Below are positions 21,778 through 33,098 of a stretch of DNA of 64,000 nucleotides, in pieces; the first letter of the stretch is position 1; each line of letters begins with the position of its first letter. The notes under the pieces were generated by a model. It did not search any database, was not told where the DNA came from, and worked only from the letters and a program-made list of their open reading frames with translations. Origin of the DNA: Diospyros lotus (lineage: Eukaryota; Streptophyta; Magnoliopsida; Ericales; Ebenaceae). The translations under genes and the position numbers were made by a program. Location of the stretch: assembly GCF_014633365.1 (NCBI RefSeq), contig NC_068345.1:9308058-9372057 (forward strand), in the 5' to 3' direction.

Positions 21778-22668
21778 GGCTTCGTTTGGCTATGCGGTTT
21801 GACCGCTTTTAAGCTGTATTAACAGCTTATAAGCTATTAGAGTGTTTGGATGCATTTATGAACGTTTACGCTGGGTAGCTTAAACGCTACTCCAACAGCG
21901 TTTGAAGAAAGCCACATTGGGCCAGCTTTTGCAAAAGCTCTATTCTTTAAAAGCTGAGTTGACCGATTCATTTACGAATTTATCCTCATATATTCTTCCT
22001 ATTTCCAACCCATACTCCGATCTTTTTCATCCTCTACAATGCCATTCCCCCACCGCCAGACCTTCTCCAACAGGCACAGTCGCGTCGTCCGCTGCAATCA
22101 CCCTCGCCGTCACCCCAACTATCCTCGTCGCTCGTCGTCCATCACCTCAGCCGTCGCCGTCGTCTTCGCCCCAGCTCGTCGTCCGTCGTCCATCGCCCAG
22201 GCTTGTCGTCCGCCGCCTCCGTGGCCTCCATCGCTGCCTTTTCTCGCAGTCGTTGTCACCCCCATCTGCCAATCTCGTTGCCTCCATTGTTGGTTCACTG
22301 TGTATGTGTATATATATATATATAACATATATTATATATAGTTAAATATATAGGTATACATGTTAACATATATATTATAAATATTAATGTATGTTATATT
22401 AATATATTTAATTTTTTGTATTAAAATTTAATATTTTTTTAATTTTATTCCTATTATTGAGCAATATGTCTATTTTAGTCTTTTTGTCAAATTCTGATAA
22501 CTTATTAGCTTTTACAAACCAAACACATAAATATTCATTGATAACTTAAAAGTATATCTATCTAAACACGTTATCAGCTTAAATGCTACTTAATTTAAAC
22601 GCTATCAACTACTTAAATACTACCTAGATTAAACGCTGCTAAAAAAAAGTTTAGCCAAACTAGCCCTG
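21778..22668. mobile_element. Non-autonomous TIR element (GTTTGGCTA ends)
   Basis: Left end GGCTTCGTTTGGCTATGCGG and right end, in reverse, GGGCTAGTTTGGCTAAAC form short terminal inverted repeats. The subterminal regions repeat AGCTTATAAGCTATT-like and AACGCT motifs. The interior holds a GC-rich, Pro/Arg-coding block (22030-22300) ending in (TA)n at 22312-22325; its origin is not recognised and no transposase is seen. The class (hAT- or Harbinger-type) is undecided because the target duplication is unclear. Confidence 0.55.
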
Positions 22669-24586
22669 AATCTAACCTTAAAAGTGGATTTGTAAATGAG
22701 CTGAGTGAGTTCACGAGCTGGCTTGAATAGAGCCTCGCATGCTAGCTTGATTATTGGCTCGTGAGCAGTTCGTGAATATGTTTGTATATAAATACATTAA
22801 ATAATTTATTCATAATTTTATAAAAATCTTATTTAACATAAAATTATCAAAATTTAAATTATTATAATAATATCATTAATAGAATATATTGATAATAAGA
22901 TATATTGTGACTTGAAGATTAATCAACTAATATATAAGCTTAATAGAGTAATTATCATTTTAATCGAGTAAAAAAATATTTAGTTGAGTAACAACTAAGA
23001 AATATTGTACTCAACTGATTTTTTCTTTTAATCAATTATATACTTGTTTTATTCGAATATATAATAGATAACATTAATTGAATAATTAAATAATTAATCG
23101 ACTTAGTGATACATTAGTAGAGTAATTATAACATTTAATCGAACAATAAATCTGGGTCAAAATGACAAATCTCTATACTTGTATCATTAATTGATTAAGA
23201 ATAAATATTAATATAGTAAATTTGTATTTTATAACTTAATCGAATAACTGCATATCTCATCCAAGTAATACCTAGTTTACTCGACTAATATTACATTAAA
23301 TTTTAAAAAATTAATCACTACATATAGTATTAAATGCACATTTTAAGCATTTTATTACAAACAAAATTTATAAACTGATATGATACCATAAAATTTATAA
23401 TAATTTTATCTAAAATCAATAATAATTCATAAATCATAATAGTTCTACCGAAAATTAATAATAATTCATAATAGTGATTAGAAATATTATTAATTTTAAA
23501 TAAGGCTATTATGAATTATGTAATATTACATCAATATATATAAATAATATTTTCATGAAAATATAGTAATTATTTAAAAGATATGAAAATTTGTACATAT
23601 TTTGAGTAATATGCAAATAAAAACTTTTATATGTCTTAAAACACACCATACATTAATTTTTAGATAATACATATTTATTATATCTTATTTTTTAATTCTA
23701 ACCATTTATTGTTAATTAGATTTATTATAATAAATGTATTATTAAAAAGATATATTTAATATTTGTTAACCATATATATGAATCACAAAAATTAATAGAT
23801 CAATCAAAGGGATTAAATCAACCAAACTGTCTATTATAGTCCATCTCTATATGCATATTTCTCGTTCAACTAAATTTTCTTATTGAGCACCTTAATATGT
23901 TGTAATCATTGCCTTTGGTTATTGTTATCTTTTCTGGAAAAAAAAATTATAGAATAAGAAATATTTAAAAAGTAAAATAGATAGTGATGTATGTGAAAAA
24001 TATCCAAAACTATAAGGGTTGGAATGAAATAGATAGAAGTGTATATGAAATTAATTTATAATTTATATGATATAAATAGTGTTGTAACTTGTAAACCTTA
24101 ACTCATTTTAATTTCATTTCATTTGAATTGCAATTGCAAACTCCTATTACTAGGCAGAAATGAAGAGGAGACTATTGACCCAATCGTTGCCTCCACCATC
24201 AACCCTCTCGTCATTCCCTTATCTCTTGTCACTGCATCTTTCTTCTTTGTCGTTTTTCGCCACCGCTACGCACCCCTTCATTTGGTATGTTTCTTGTTTT
24301 AGCTATGAAATCTAGTAGAGTTAGTGTCTTTAATGGGAAGACTGTAGGAATCATATCCTAAAAACAATTAATCATAGAGCCATATTTTCTAAAACTTGAA
24401 CTCGAGCTCGAGGCTAAGCTCAGGATTGTCGAGCTGAGCCGAGCTACAGCTCAACTCTATTACAACCCTACGCATTTGTAACATTCATATATTAATGTAT
24501 TATATATTTATTTAAATTTACATTTATTATACTACAATCCAAATCATTTTTAAATAAATTCAATATAGTCTAAATTCCTAAGTATA
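22669..24586. other. AT-rich intergenic with recurrent TTAATCGA motifs
   Basis: No gene found. Between 22930 and 23300 a short motif related to TTAATCGAGTAA recurs irregularly about ten times in both orientations. From 24060 to 24440 the DNA is less AT-rich but still lacks an open frame with recognisable content. Confidence 0.5.
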
Positions 24587-27105
24587 TGTAATATCCCCAA
24601 AAAAAATAATAGGAATAATAATATAACCATAATAATAATAAACGAAATTAAATTAATTAAACTAAATTAATTTTTTTAAAACATGTGGCTGTGGGCGTAT
24701 GCTTGGAGGCTACGCCTTGCACAGTAGCCTTTTCTGTCAAAATGAAGCAGAGAGTGAGCAGAGGGTGAGAAAGAAAGATCGAACGAGGGAGAGAGAAGGA
24801 GGTGGCGGCCATGGGAGGCTGGCCGAGCTTTGCTCGGCCATGGTAGCGACAAGAAGCAGCAGCGGCTTGAAGAAGCCGCTGCCATGAGCAACGCGGCAGC
24901 AGCAGCAGGGGCAGCGGCCGCTGGGAGAAGAACAGGGGAGAGGAAGAAAGGAAGAAGAGAAGAAGAAGAGAAGAAAAGAAGAAGAAAGAAGGAAAAGAGG
25001 AAAGAAGAAAAGAGAAGAGGAAGAGCAGGACGCACAGGAGCAGGGGGAAGAAGAAGAAGAAGAAGAAGAAGAAAGAAAATGAGAAGAAAAGAAGAAAATA
25101 AGGGGGAAATAAAGGGATTTTGGGATTTTTCGACAAGGGAAGTGATCAGGTACGTGGGTAAAAATTAGTAGAAGCATTATGTGTTTAAATTATAAATTTT
25201 ACGCGATTAAAATTAATTAATTTGGGTCCCGATTGTGTTATTTGCTAGAAAATGATTTAATTTGCATCGGGAGCTTGAAAGAGACAGGAATCAGCCGATT
25301 TCAGGCAAGTTCCTAATGCTTTCCTTGTATTCTTCAATTCCCGTGAGAAACCCTGTGATTTCTCGTATTTTATACCCTCCCTTCGTCTGTTTCGACTCGT
25401 TTATTAATTATGGAAATTTGAGTCGTTTGATTTAAATTTAATTTATTAAGCTGGCTTCGAGGATTTAAAATAAATATGAGACTCGTTGAGATTTTAATTG
25501 TGGTGCGCTTACGTGGGATTTTAAATGGCTAAATTAATTATATTACACGGTAGATTTATTTAATTAAAGCTGCAATTTTATTTATTGCCAGCGAACGTTT
25601 TACTTCGCAGCGGGTGCGTAAGAAAAGCAAGGAACGGCCATGTAAAGGCAAGCTCCTAACCCTCTTCTCGTGATCTTTAATTCCCGTGAAAGACCCCGTG
25701 ATTTCCTGTACTTTATTCTCTCCCTTACTCTAATTCGGCTCCTAACCTTATTTGTTAAATTATTATTCATTTGTTCTAATTTAAATTAAATCCAAGGCTT
25801 CTATAATTTTATTCGTTTTGAGCCTACAGGGGGTTTGTACCGCCCCCATTCCTTTCGGAATGATGCTGAACCCAGTTGGGGAACTAGGTTCCTAGTCGTG
25901 CGGGTTTTATTTACGATTTTTCTTGGATTTACTTATGATTTGGTTAGAGCTATTGAGCAGTGGGGCAGGGGTCAACCGTTTGGTGACGTTGGGGTAGACT
26001 ACGGTACGGTCCTGAAGTGGACCGTTGGGCGGACACTCCTAGTCACTGACCGGTGCCGGGCACTGCTGACTAGCTCTACCGGTATGTGATTTACTGCGTG
26101 ATTAGATACATTGTATTACTGTTCATGATTTGATATGCACATGGGTACGGGATGCATATTGGGATATCCATTTATTGAGAATGCTTGGACACGGACATTC
26201 TAGTTTGGTTAGGTTGCATCCACCGCGAGCATATGCATGGCGTGTGGTTTACTATGTGGGCGGAGCATGGCCTGATGCCTGGATGTATGGGCGCCTTGTA
26301 TCACGTTGATGCTCACTACGCCATTGCATTTTTATGTGCATTGCATGGATACTAGTAGTATTTAGTTCTCGGACGGGAGTACCGTTCCGAGGGAGCCTAT
26401 GGCTCGGTTGTCGGGAGTACCGACGGATACAGGTGACGGGAGTACCGGCCTGGGACAGCGCACGCAGGTTTGTGGAGACATTTGTTGCCTTTCAGGGCAG
26501 CGGCAGGTTGGTATGGGACTTGGGTGCCAAGTGTCTTATGTGGGCCCCAAGGACCGGTATGTGCTTTTATTTTGTTATGCTATTGAGCTGTTGTGTTGTA
26601 GCGTCTCATGGCTTGTGTGTACCTGGGGGTTTATTCTGGGGTGAGATTTCTGGTTTTGTGTAGCCTTCTGCCTTTTCTTTCTTATGCTTGCTGAGTCTCT
26701 CGACTCACCTTGCTTTCCATCATTCCAGGTAGTGGCGGCGTGGGCCATAACAAGGGAGTCAGCTTTAACGGCAGAGTCGATGTGGTGTACAGGCAGTCTC
26801 GTCAATCCCTATCCACTCTGATGTCTAAGTAGAATTTACTCTATTATTTCGTACTGTGCCAGGTGTTTTCTTGAGTCTTGTGTATGTCGGCACAGGAGTT
26901 TGTGTTTATTTATTTATCTTGTGACCGCTGTGTTAGCGGGATACCCATAGTGCATGCATGTCTTGAGCTTTGCTTCCGCTGTTCTTATTTTTGTGTATGC
27001 ATGCCGGGGTGGTCTTTGTCTCGTGTTTCATTACTTTTCTCCTCCCGTAGGCGCTCCCGTTCGGGTAGTCCGGGCGGTTGGGATATCCGGGCGGGGGTGC
27101 TTACA
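24587..27105 (+). mobile_element. Solo LTR, Ty3/gypsy type, with perfect target duplication
   Basis: Starts TGTAATATCCCC and ends GGGGGTGCTTACA (2519 bp). It is flanked on both sides by GTATA (24582-24586 and 27106-27110), the 5-bp target duplication expected for LTR elements. Inside are a purine tract of GAAGAA type (24925-25080), an internally duplicated block (about 25308-25450 and 25648-25800, sharing AATTCCCGTGA and TGATTTC), a GC-rich hairpin CCGAGGGAGCC...GGCTCGG near 26390, and GAGTCTCTCGACTCACC near 26693. The family is shared with 41348-43607. Open frames inside are not genes. Confidence 0.9.
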
Positions 27106-27110
27106 GTATA

Positions 27111-28099
27111 ATAATATACTACCCATAATATAAGAGCACAATAATATACTATTTTAAAATATTAATATATATTACAACATAATAAATCATATATATTCAA
27201 TACATTATTGTATAGTGTGCTATATAGTATTAAATATAATATCAATATTCATTATTATGCATTACATTATAGTATAGTTCCTGATAGCATATTAAAAAGA
27301 TAATTACACTTGCGATTTATTAATTTAAAGAATTACATTTGATCCCAAAAAATTTAAGGAATTACATGACAAACAAAGAGAATACCTCGTCAATGAACTC
27401 ATTCATTTGTAAAAGAATTCGACATTTCAAACTCATCCATGCCAAACTCGGCTTTAATTTGGTCCATCTCAATGAATTGGACCAAAAGGAGGATGGGAAT
27501 GCTACCAAAATGAAGACAAAGACAAAGATGAAATACAAGAAGAGGGAGAAAGCTGAGCTACCGAAACGGTTAAAAAATAGAAAAAGTGCAGTGAATGTCA
27601 TATCTGATGAATAAAAATATCAAAAAAAAAATATTTTTAGATAATTTTTATAATTTTGAAAACATCTCGAGCCGTTTTGAAATTTTTAAAAAAATCTAGA
27701 AATGCGTTTTTGCTTTAGAAACACATTTCTTGTAACAACTACCACGATAAAGAACAAAAAGATTCAGTCTCTAACTAAGATTCGTGTTTAAACCAAAATT
27801 TTGTTCTTTTTTCTTCATCTTGAGAAATCTTTTAGCCCCAGTTTGCACTGTTACCACTATTGTCCTTCTATGTTCTTGTCAAGATTCCATCGTTTCGTCG
27901 TTTTGTCTTCTCATCGTTTTATTTTTTGTCTGTATTTTTATTGACAATTGGCAACCATAATAACCACTATATCTGAACTCTTTGATCGGTTATCGTAACT
28001 CTATCCATCTTTTCGTGTTAGAGCAACGATAGCCATCTATGAGTATATGTAAAGCTATTGATATGGCATGATATAAAATATGACTAAATAAAAAATAAT
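27111..28099. other. Intergenic, no supported gene
   Basis: AT-rich. A 91-codon plus-strand frame at 27339-27614 has a Lys-rich C-terminus but no recognisable domain, and the opposite strand is also open. It is not called as a gene. Confidence 0.45.
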
Positions 28100-28384
28100 A
28101 ATAAACGGGCAAGCCTAACGACAAAAAGACACAAGGGGCCATAGACTAGCTAGTCTGGGTAACCAAGAAGGGCCCTCCCGCAGCTCAGCCAAGGTTGTCG
28201 CAAGGGCACGCGACTAAAAAAGCGACCGTGGCGGAAAGACACCCTGGTGGCTTCCACAAGGCAGCCACTGGTAGAGCCCTTGCGACCCATGTGGCTGTGG
28301 GAGAAACCCCGCGACCTCAGAAGGCTATTGAAAGAGGCGAGAAGGCCATTGCAGCGTAAGGAGGCAAGCGAGTGGTCTCACTCT
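28100..28384. other. GC-rich island of unknown origin
   Basis: A sharply GC-richer block (for example CCCTCCCGCAGCTCAGCC and GCGACCGTGGCGGAAAG) within AT-rich DNA, directly before a CT/TA microsatellite. The same arrangement, GC-rich cargo followed by (TA)n, is seen at 2860-3297 and 22030-22325. No domain was recognised. Confidence 0.4.
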
Positions 28385-28458
28385 CACTCTCTCTCACACA
28401 ACACACACTTTGTCTTGTCACTCTCTCTCTCTCTCTCAACACACACTCTGTCTTGTCA

Positions 28459-28502
<44 letters not shown>
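28385..28502. repeat. Compound (CT)n-(CACA)-(TA)n microsatellite
   Basis: A ~43-bp unit CACACTTTGTCTTGTCA(CT)n is present twice, followed by (CT)n at 28459-28484 and (AT)n at 28485-28502. Confidence 0.9.
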
Positions 28503-28503
<1 letters not shown>

Positions 28504-29432
28504 TGTTGTTCGCATGTGATCTCTACTCCTGTTTCATTTGCTTTGTTTCAGTTAACAATTTTAAATTTATCAGTGAAAGCAGTTGGTTCTATAGTTTTTT
28601 ATTTCTTATTAGAAAGTAAAAACTAATAAAAATTAGCTCATGGAATTAATTAGGAAACCTATAATTAATGAATATCCCTTTTTGATAATTGAATCTGAAA
28701 GTTTCAAATCGTTCTCATTGGATGTCCCCTTTTTTTTTTTATCAAAAGTAAATACATATAAATCAAAATGTATAAAATATCGCTGGACATACTCAAGAAA
28801 GTCAATAGTCAATACAATCACAAACACGGCACATCAAAATTTTGAATTTTCAAACACGGCAAATCAGATGCGAACAAAGCAAGGGAGTAACTGGGCCACC
28901 CCACCAATCAGAATCCCTCCACTACTGCTAAAGCTAATGCTTCAGAAGTCACACTAGCAAACAGGCGAGCAAGACTCCCAACACGAACGGATACCGCACC
29001 GCGACCAGGCAGGAACTAAAAAGCCCATATCGCACGCCGAGTCCAAGCGGGAATTAATCAGAAAATTCCAACCAGCGAGCAACACGGAAGACAGACCCCA
29101 AACGAAGAACTCCCAACAGGAAAAGTTCAAACGGATCCCCAAATCCGTGAACAGACCCAAATCATAAGCTCCCTGAACCGAAATCCATCAACGGTCAGGA
29201 CACCAATTTGGAAAAACCAACCTGCACTTAGAACTAACGATCCAGTTTCAGATAAGCTGAGAACACCTAGAACTCACCGCATATGTCCTTTTCTTCTCTC
29301 AAGTCAAGTCAAGCAACCTAGCTAGATTTGCTCACTCCAAATCAGAATCCAATTTTGGACTTCCCAAAGCGCTTTGGTTAATTTGTATACATTAATCCAA
29401 GTTGATTGGGTCCTTTCTAAGTGAAAAATGGC
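28503..29432. other. Low-copy-looking sequence, possible gene leader on the minus strand
   Basis: From 28860 to 29330 the composition is balanced and unlike the flanking repeats. Read on the minus strand it resembles a 5' leader with an early intron: AAGAAAAGGACATATGCG|GTGAGT near 29280 would be a donor. No protein-coding frame was recognised, so this is only a suggestion. Confidence 0.25.
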
Positions 29433-29840
29433 ATTAGAGGATCTCCAATGAATATATCAAATTGAGCGCCAATTTCAATTTGGTGCAAAATAACTCTCTA
29501 AAGAATATATCATTTTAGTGTTTGGCGTGACTTTCAATCACCAAATTTGATGTTGAATAAATAATATAATATCAAATTTAGTATTATATTATTCACAAAT
29601 ATCAATTTTTTTTATATATTTTTTTTAATTTTACCCCTTTTTGTATAATTTTAAAATAATTTATTCTCTTTATATCCTTTGTAACTTTTATTATATTTGT
29701 ATATTTTAATTAATAATTAAAAATATAAATTAAATTATTATAAAAAATATATACCGATGGAAATATTTTATTAAGATCTATAAAATGAGTATAATATTGA
29801 ATATATTTTAAAATATTTAATATATTTTATAAATATATAT
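29433..29840. mobile_element. TIR element, third (partial) copy
   Basis: Starts GAGGATCTCCAATGAATATATC just after TTA and carries GAGCGCCAATTTCAATTTGG, then follows 4770-5160 closely (AAGATCTATAAAATGAGTAT landmark at about 29775). After about 29840 the similarity is lost, so the other terminus is missing. Confidence 0.7.
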
Positions 29841-29879
29841 TCAATTAATTTAAATATATATTTAATATATTGAAATTTT

Positions 29880-30586
29880 ATAAATATATAAATTTTGTGG
29901 CGATTCATATTAAAAATATATAAAATTTTAATAATTTATAAAAAGAAATTTTAAAAAAATATGTTAACTCTTCTTTTTATTTTTTAATTTAATTCAATTA
30001 ATTTATTTTTAATTTATTCTATTATTCTTTTAAAAAATATATTTTTAATATAATCAATTAATTTATTTTTTTAATTTATATTAAAAAATATAAAATGTAA
30101 TTTTGAAAAGTAGTGGTTAGATTAGTATATAATTAATATGTGTGGGTATATAACAAGGAGGCTTCGCAAATCAAATAGCTTCGCGCGCGCACGTGCTTAC
30201 GAAAGGTTTCGGGTTCGAAACCAGGGAAAGGGAAGGCAATTGAAATTAAATTTTCAACATTGCCATGTGGCGGCCAGGCGCGCGCGCGCGCTTGGGGGGG
30301 AAACAGCAGCAGTTCTGAACCACCGCTAAAATTCAATATTTTTGAAAATTTTTGTGACGATTCAGAAACCGTCGCTAAATATTTTAAAAATCGTCACAAA
30401 ATTTATTATTTCGTAGCAATTCTCAAACCGCTGCACAAAATATAATTTGTGGTGGTTACTTCAGCGGTTATTGAAAATCGTCGCTAAATGCTTCGCATCG
30501 ACTGTTTTAGTGGCGGTTTTGAAAACCAACGCTAAATCACTTTACGACAGTTAAAAATCGTAGTTAAATGTCAATTTTTTGTAGTG
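29880..30586. mobile_element. CACTA-type transposon end (GTAGTG terminus)
   Basis: The right end reads TTTTTTGTAGTG at 30575-30586, the reverse of a CACTA terminus. Subterminal repeats of the GTGGCGGTTTTGAAAACC / CGTCGCTAAAT kind occur several times between 30330 and 30560, which is typical of CACTA elements. The opposite CACTA terminus was not found. The inner side has GC-rich tracts (CGCGCGC at about 30183 and 30279) and no transposase. Confidence 0.65.
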
Positions 30587-30732
30587 ATTTGTAATTTAAT
30601 GAGGGGTATTTTGATTATTTATACTTGTATAACCCAAGGTGTAACCATCTAGAATGTGAGAAGGCAACCTAGAGAGCTAAGCTTAAGGGCTATAAAAATG
30701 AAGTTTTTTTTTTAAGTATTTTTTTAAAGAGG

Positions 30733-30844
30733 TGTAACACGAGGACTTATCAGGGGGTTACCTATCGTAATACTATTCTCGTCCAAACATGTTTAACTTC
30801 AAAGTTCTAATGGAATCTGGTGCATTAATGCTGATATGATCGCA
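30733..30844 (-). pseudogene. 5S rRNA-derived pseudogene
   Basis: Read on the minus strand, TGCGATCATATCAGCATTAA starts a sequence that follows plant 5S rRNA throughout, to AAGTCCTCGTGTTACA at the end. Nearly all differences from the usual plant 5S are C-to-T or G-to-A, including those in the internal promoter region, the signature of methylated-cytosine decay. An A-rich stretch follows downstream on the minus strand. It could be a stray 5S copy, a 5S-derived SINE, or the LTR of a Cassandra-type TRIM, which carries 5S sequence; the ...TTACA end would suit an LTR end. Not a functional gene. Confidence 0.85.
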
Positions 30845-31089
30845 ACATAAAATGAAATTTATGGGTCGAGTTTGTAACTAATCATATTCATTGGTTAAGA
30901 GATTGCTTTTCAGGCTTTGTCTTTTTATGATTTGTTTTTTAGTCATAAATATTCTCTTTCCTACTTATTAACATAGATTTTATAGAAATGACCATTAATT
31001 AAAATGAAATTAAGTTAAATTAACTAATTTTTATTAATCTCTCTTTAATTAGAAATTTTTGTGGGATGCCTTATGAAAATCAAAGATAA
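30845..31089. other. Intergenic, nothing recognised
   Basis: AT-rich sequence between the 5S pseudogene and the Tat-type LTR fragment, with no frame or repeat of note. Confidence 0.4.
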
Positions 31090-31790
31090 AAATCTCAAAT
31101 TTCATAAAAATATTCTAAGTAGGCCGAAAACCCGAATGACCCCGAAGAGTCTTCCAGGGCAAGAGTTTCTAGGAGTTTCCAAGGCAGCCTAGCCTTTAGT
31201 ATCCCCATGGCCCAGAACTCATTTAGATTCTAATAGGCCCAAACCATCTAATGACTCCGAAGAGTCTTTAGACTTATCCAGAGAATACTCATCGGGGGAC
31301 TCTGACCTTGAAGATACCTCCAAGCCATCTGGCCTTATACAATGCCTTTCCTCGAAGAGTCATGAGACTCACATCAGCATGCCATGTGTCATGTGAATCC
31401 CGCCATCAAATGTCTATAAATACTCGCCCATTTCATGACAAAGAGATTCTTTTGGACCTTCTTGAAGACTTCCATCAGATACACATAACATATATGCATA
31501 CATACATTCATATTTCCATTTCATGATATCATTATTTGACTTAGGCATTGTAGGGCCCGTGTAGGGAAGATCTTTGCATGCCTTCTAACTGTTTATAAGC
31601 CACAGACCCTTCTAGTGCCACCCTTTCGAAAACCCTTCAAACTTTGCAAAATGATAGCCACCCAAAGACTCTTTGGGAAGCAAGGCCCCCAAAAACTCTC
31701 AGAAGCCATCCAGAGACTCCCGATATCCTTTTAGCTCTCCTAAACAATAGTTCGAGCCCGACACCTATCAACCTTCCTGTGGTACCCCAG
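31090..31790 (+). mobile_element. Tat-type LTR fragment
   Basis: A TATA box TCTATAAATACTCGCCC near 31410 is followed about 110 bp later by TTGACTTAGGCATTGTAGGG, a motif typical of Tat-lineage LTRs; compare CTGACTTGAGCGTCGGAGGG at 63615 in the right-edge LTR. The CCCGAAGAGTCT motif is repeated three times (31141, 31257 and near 31350). The exact ends are not visible. Confidence 0.5.
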
Positions 31791-32213
31791 ACCTTGAACT
31801 TTTGGCTTGGACTCTAGTTGAATTATTCTTTAAGACAAATAAATTTAATTATTGTAATTAGACAACAACAAAAATAATATAAAATATAAAAGTTGGATTC
31901 CAATAAATGATGGTAATAGATTTCTCATTTATCTATTTACATACTTATTTAGTAAATATTTAAAATATGTCTTAGGCCTATATTCTTCAAATATGAATTT
32001 TTCAAACTTATTTTAATTTTAAGAGGGTAAGTAGGTGTTATTTTAGTAAATATATAAATAAATTTTATGTCTATAATTTAAAATATAATTTTTTAATCAT
32101 TATTTTAATTTTAAATGAATAAATGCTAATTCTATCTTTGAGATCGTCAAAGCAAAGTAAAGTTAGGCATGAAAAGTATTAGTGGATTACCATTAAGAGA
32201 TAAGAGATATAAT
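31791..32213. other. Intergenic flank of the chromovirus insertion
   Basis: AT-rich, no gene. Close to the insertion site it carries ATTAAGAGATAAGAGATATAAT, resembling ACCAAGAGATATAATAAT at 53230-53250 on the far side, so the chromovirus landed in or next to a short local repeat. Confidence 0.45.
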
Positions 32214-32240
32214 AATATATATATATATATATATATATAT
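32214..32240. repeat. (TA)n microsatellite
   Basis: Uninterrupted AT dinucleotides just outside the chromovirus 3' LTR. Confidence 0.95.
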
Positions 32241-32259
32241 TAAAGAACTAGTGGACTAG

Positions 32260-33098
32260 TGTCACAAGATTAGCCTTGAATTTCAGTTGGCAACCTTGTA
32301 ATGACTCTTAGTTCGTCTACTTAGATCAACCAACAACCCAATAGGGTTTATGCACAATATAAATGGAAACACACACAAAAAATATGGAAAAATCCCAACT
32401 TTATATTTAGATCTGAGAATACAAAGAATGGCTTGAGTTTTGATCTCTAAAAGTTACCAAAATCGCCCATAAAGCCACGTATATATAGGCTACAAAGTTA
32501 TAAACGGTTATGCCCCATAATCGTCCCCTCAGACCTACAAAGGTCCCATGCACCACTTGAGAAAATCGTTTGCTGGGTCACATGGCTCATATGGTCGACA
32601 CCTATCACAACTGCCTCGGTCGCGTGTAGATGTAGAGCCTTCATGGGCGCGCATTGTGTGGATGTGCCCCCCATATTGTGATAGTGCGCGCGCTGTGCTA
32701 TAACTATTCCCACCTATTGGCCTTGCCTCTCACCAATGCTATGCGGATTACCCCAGTGTCCCGCACACCTCGGCCAACTCAACCTGCCAGCTTGCCCCAC
32801 CTTTCTCAGCCTACTTGGCTGCTCTGTGGCCTCTGTCCTGCCCACCAGCCATGCCAACCGTCGCCTCGTGTGTAGACGCCTTAGCCATGGAGGCCCATTC
32901 CTCTTAGCCATGGAGGCCCATTCCTCCGCACATTATCACATTCCCTCTCATGCTTGCGGCCACCTTAGTATGGCAGCCTTGTGCCATCCAACACTTAAGT
33001 CTGTCATCCGCCCATATCCCGCCATGACAGGCCACTCTCATGCCATGATGTTTCACTAAAGCCGGGCAACTTTCAATGGGTTTGCCGAAGACGTCACA
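32260..33098 (-). repeat. 3' LTR of the chromovirus
   Basis: In plus orientation it runs from TGTCACAAGAT to GAAGACGTCACA. It is similar along its whole length to 52314-53170, including AAAAATCCCAACTTTATAT and TTATGCCCCATAATCGTCCCC. A minus-strand TATA box (rc of GTATATATAGGC) lies near 32480. Confidence 0.93.

Noticed and set aside
24830..25168. Long open frames of Arg/Lys/Glu or Ser/Phe on both strands
   Set aside because: They come from the GAAGAA-type purine tract inside the solo LTR 24587-27105; open on both strands, with no domain.
27339..27614. Lys-rich 91-codon frame as a small gene
   Set aside because: Opposite strand equally open, AT-rich context, no start context or homologue recognised.
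28640..28957. 105-codon plus-strand frame
   Set aside because: No domain or typical codon pattern; part of it overlaps what reads better as a non-coding leader on the other strand.
30190..30225. GGTTCGAAACC resembling a tRNA B box
   Set aside because: No A box at the right distance, no cloverleaf and no SINE body or tail seen; it lies within a CACTA end region.
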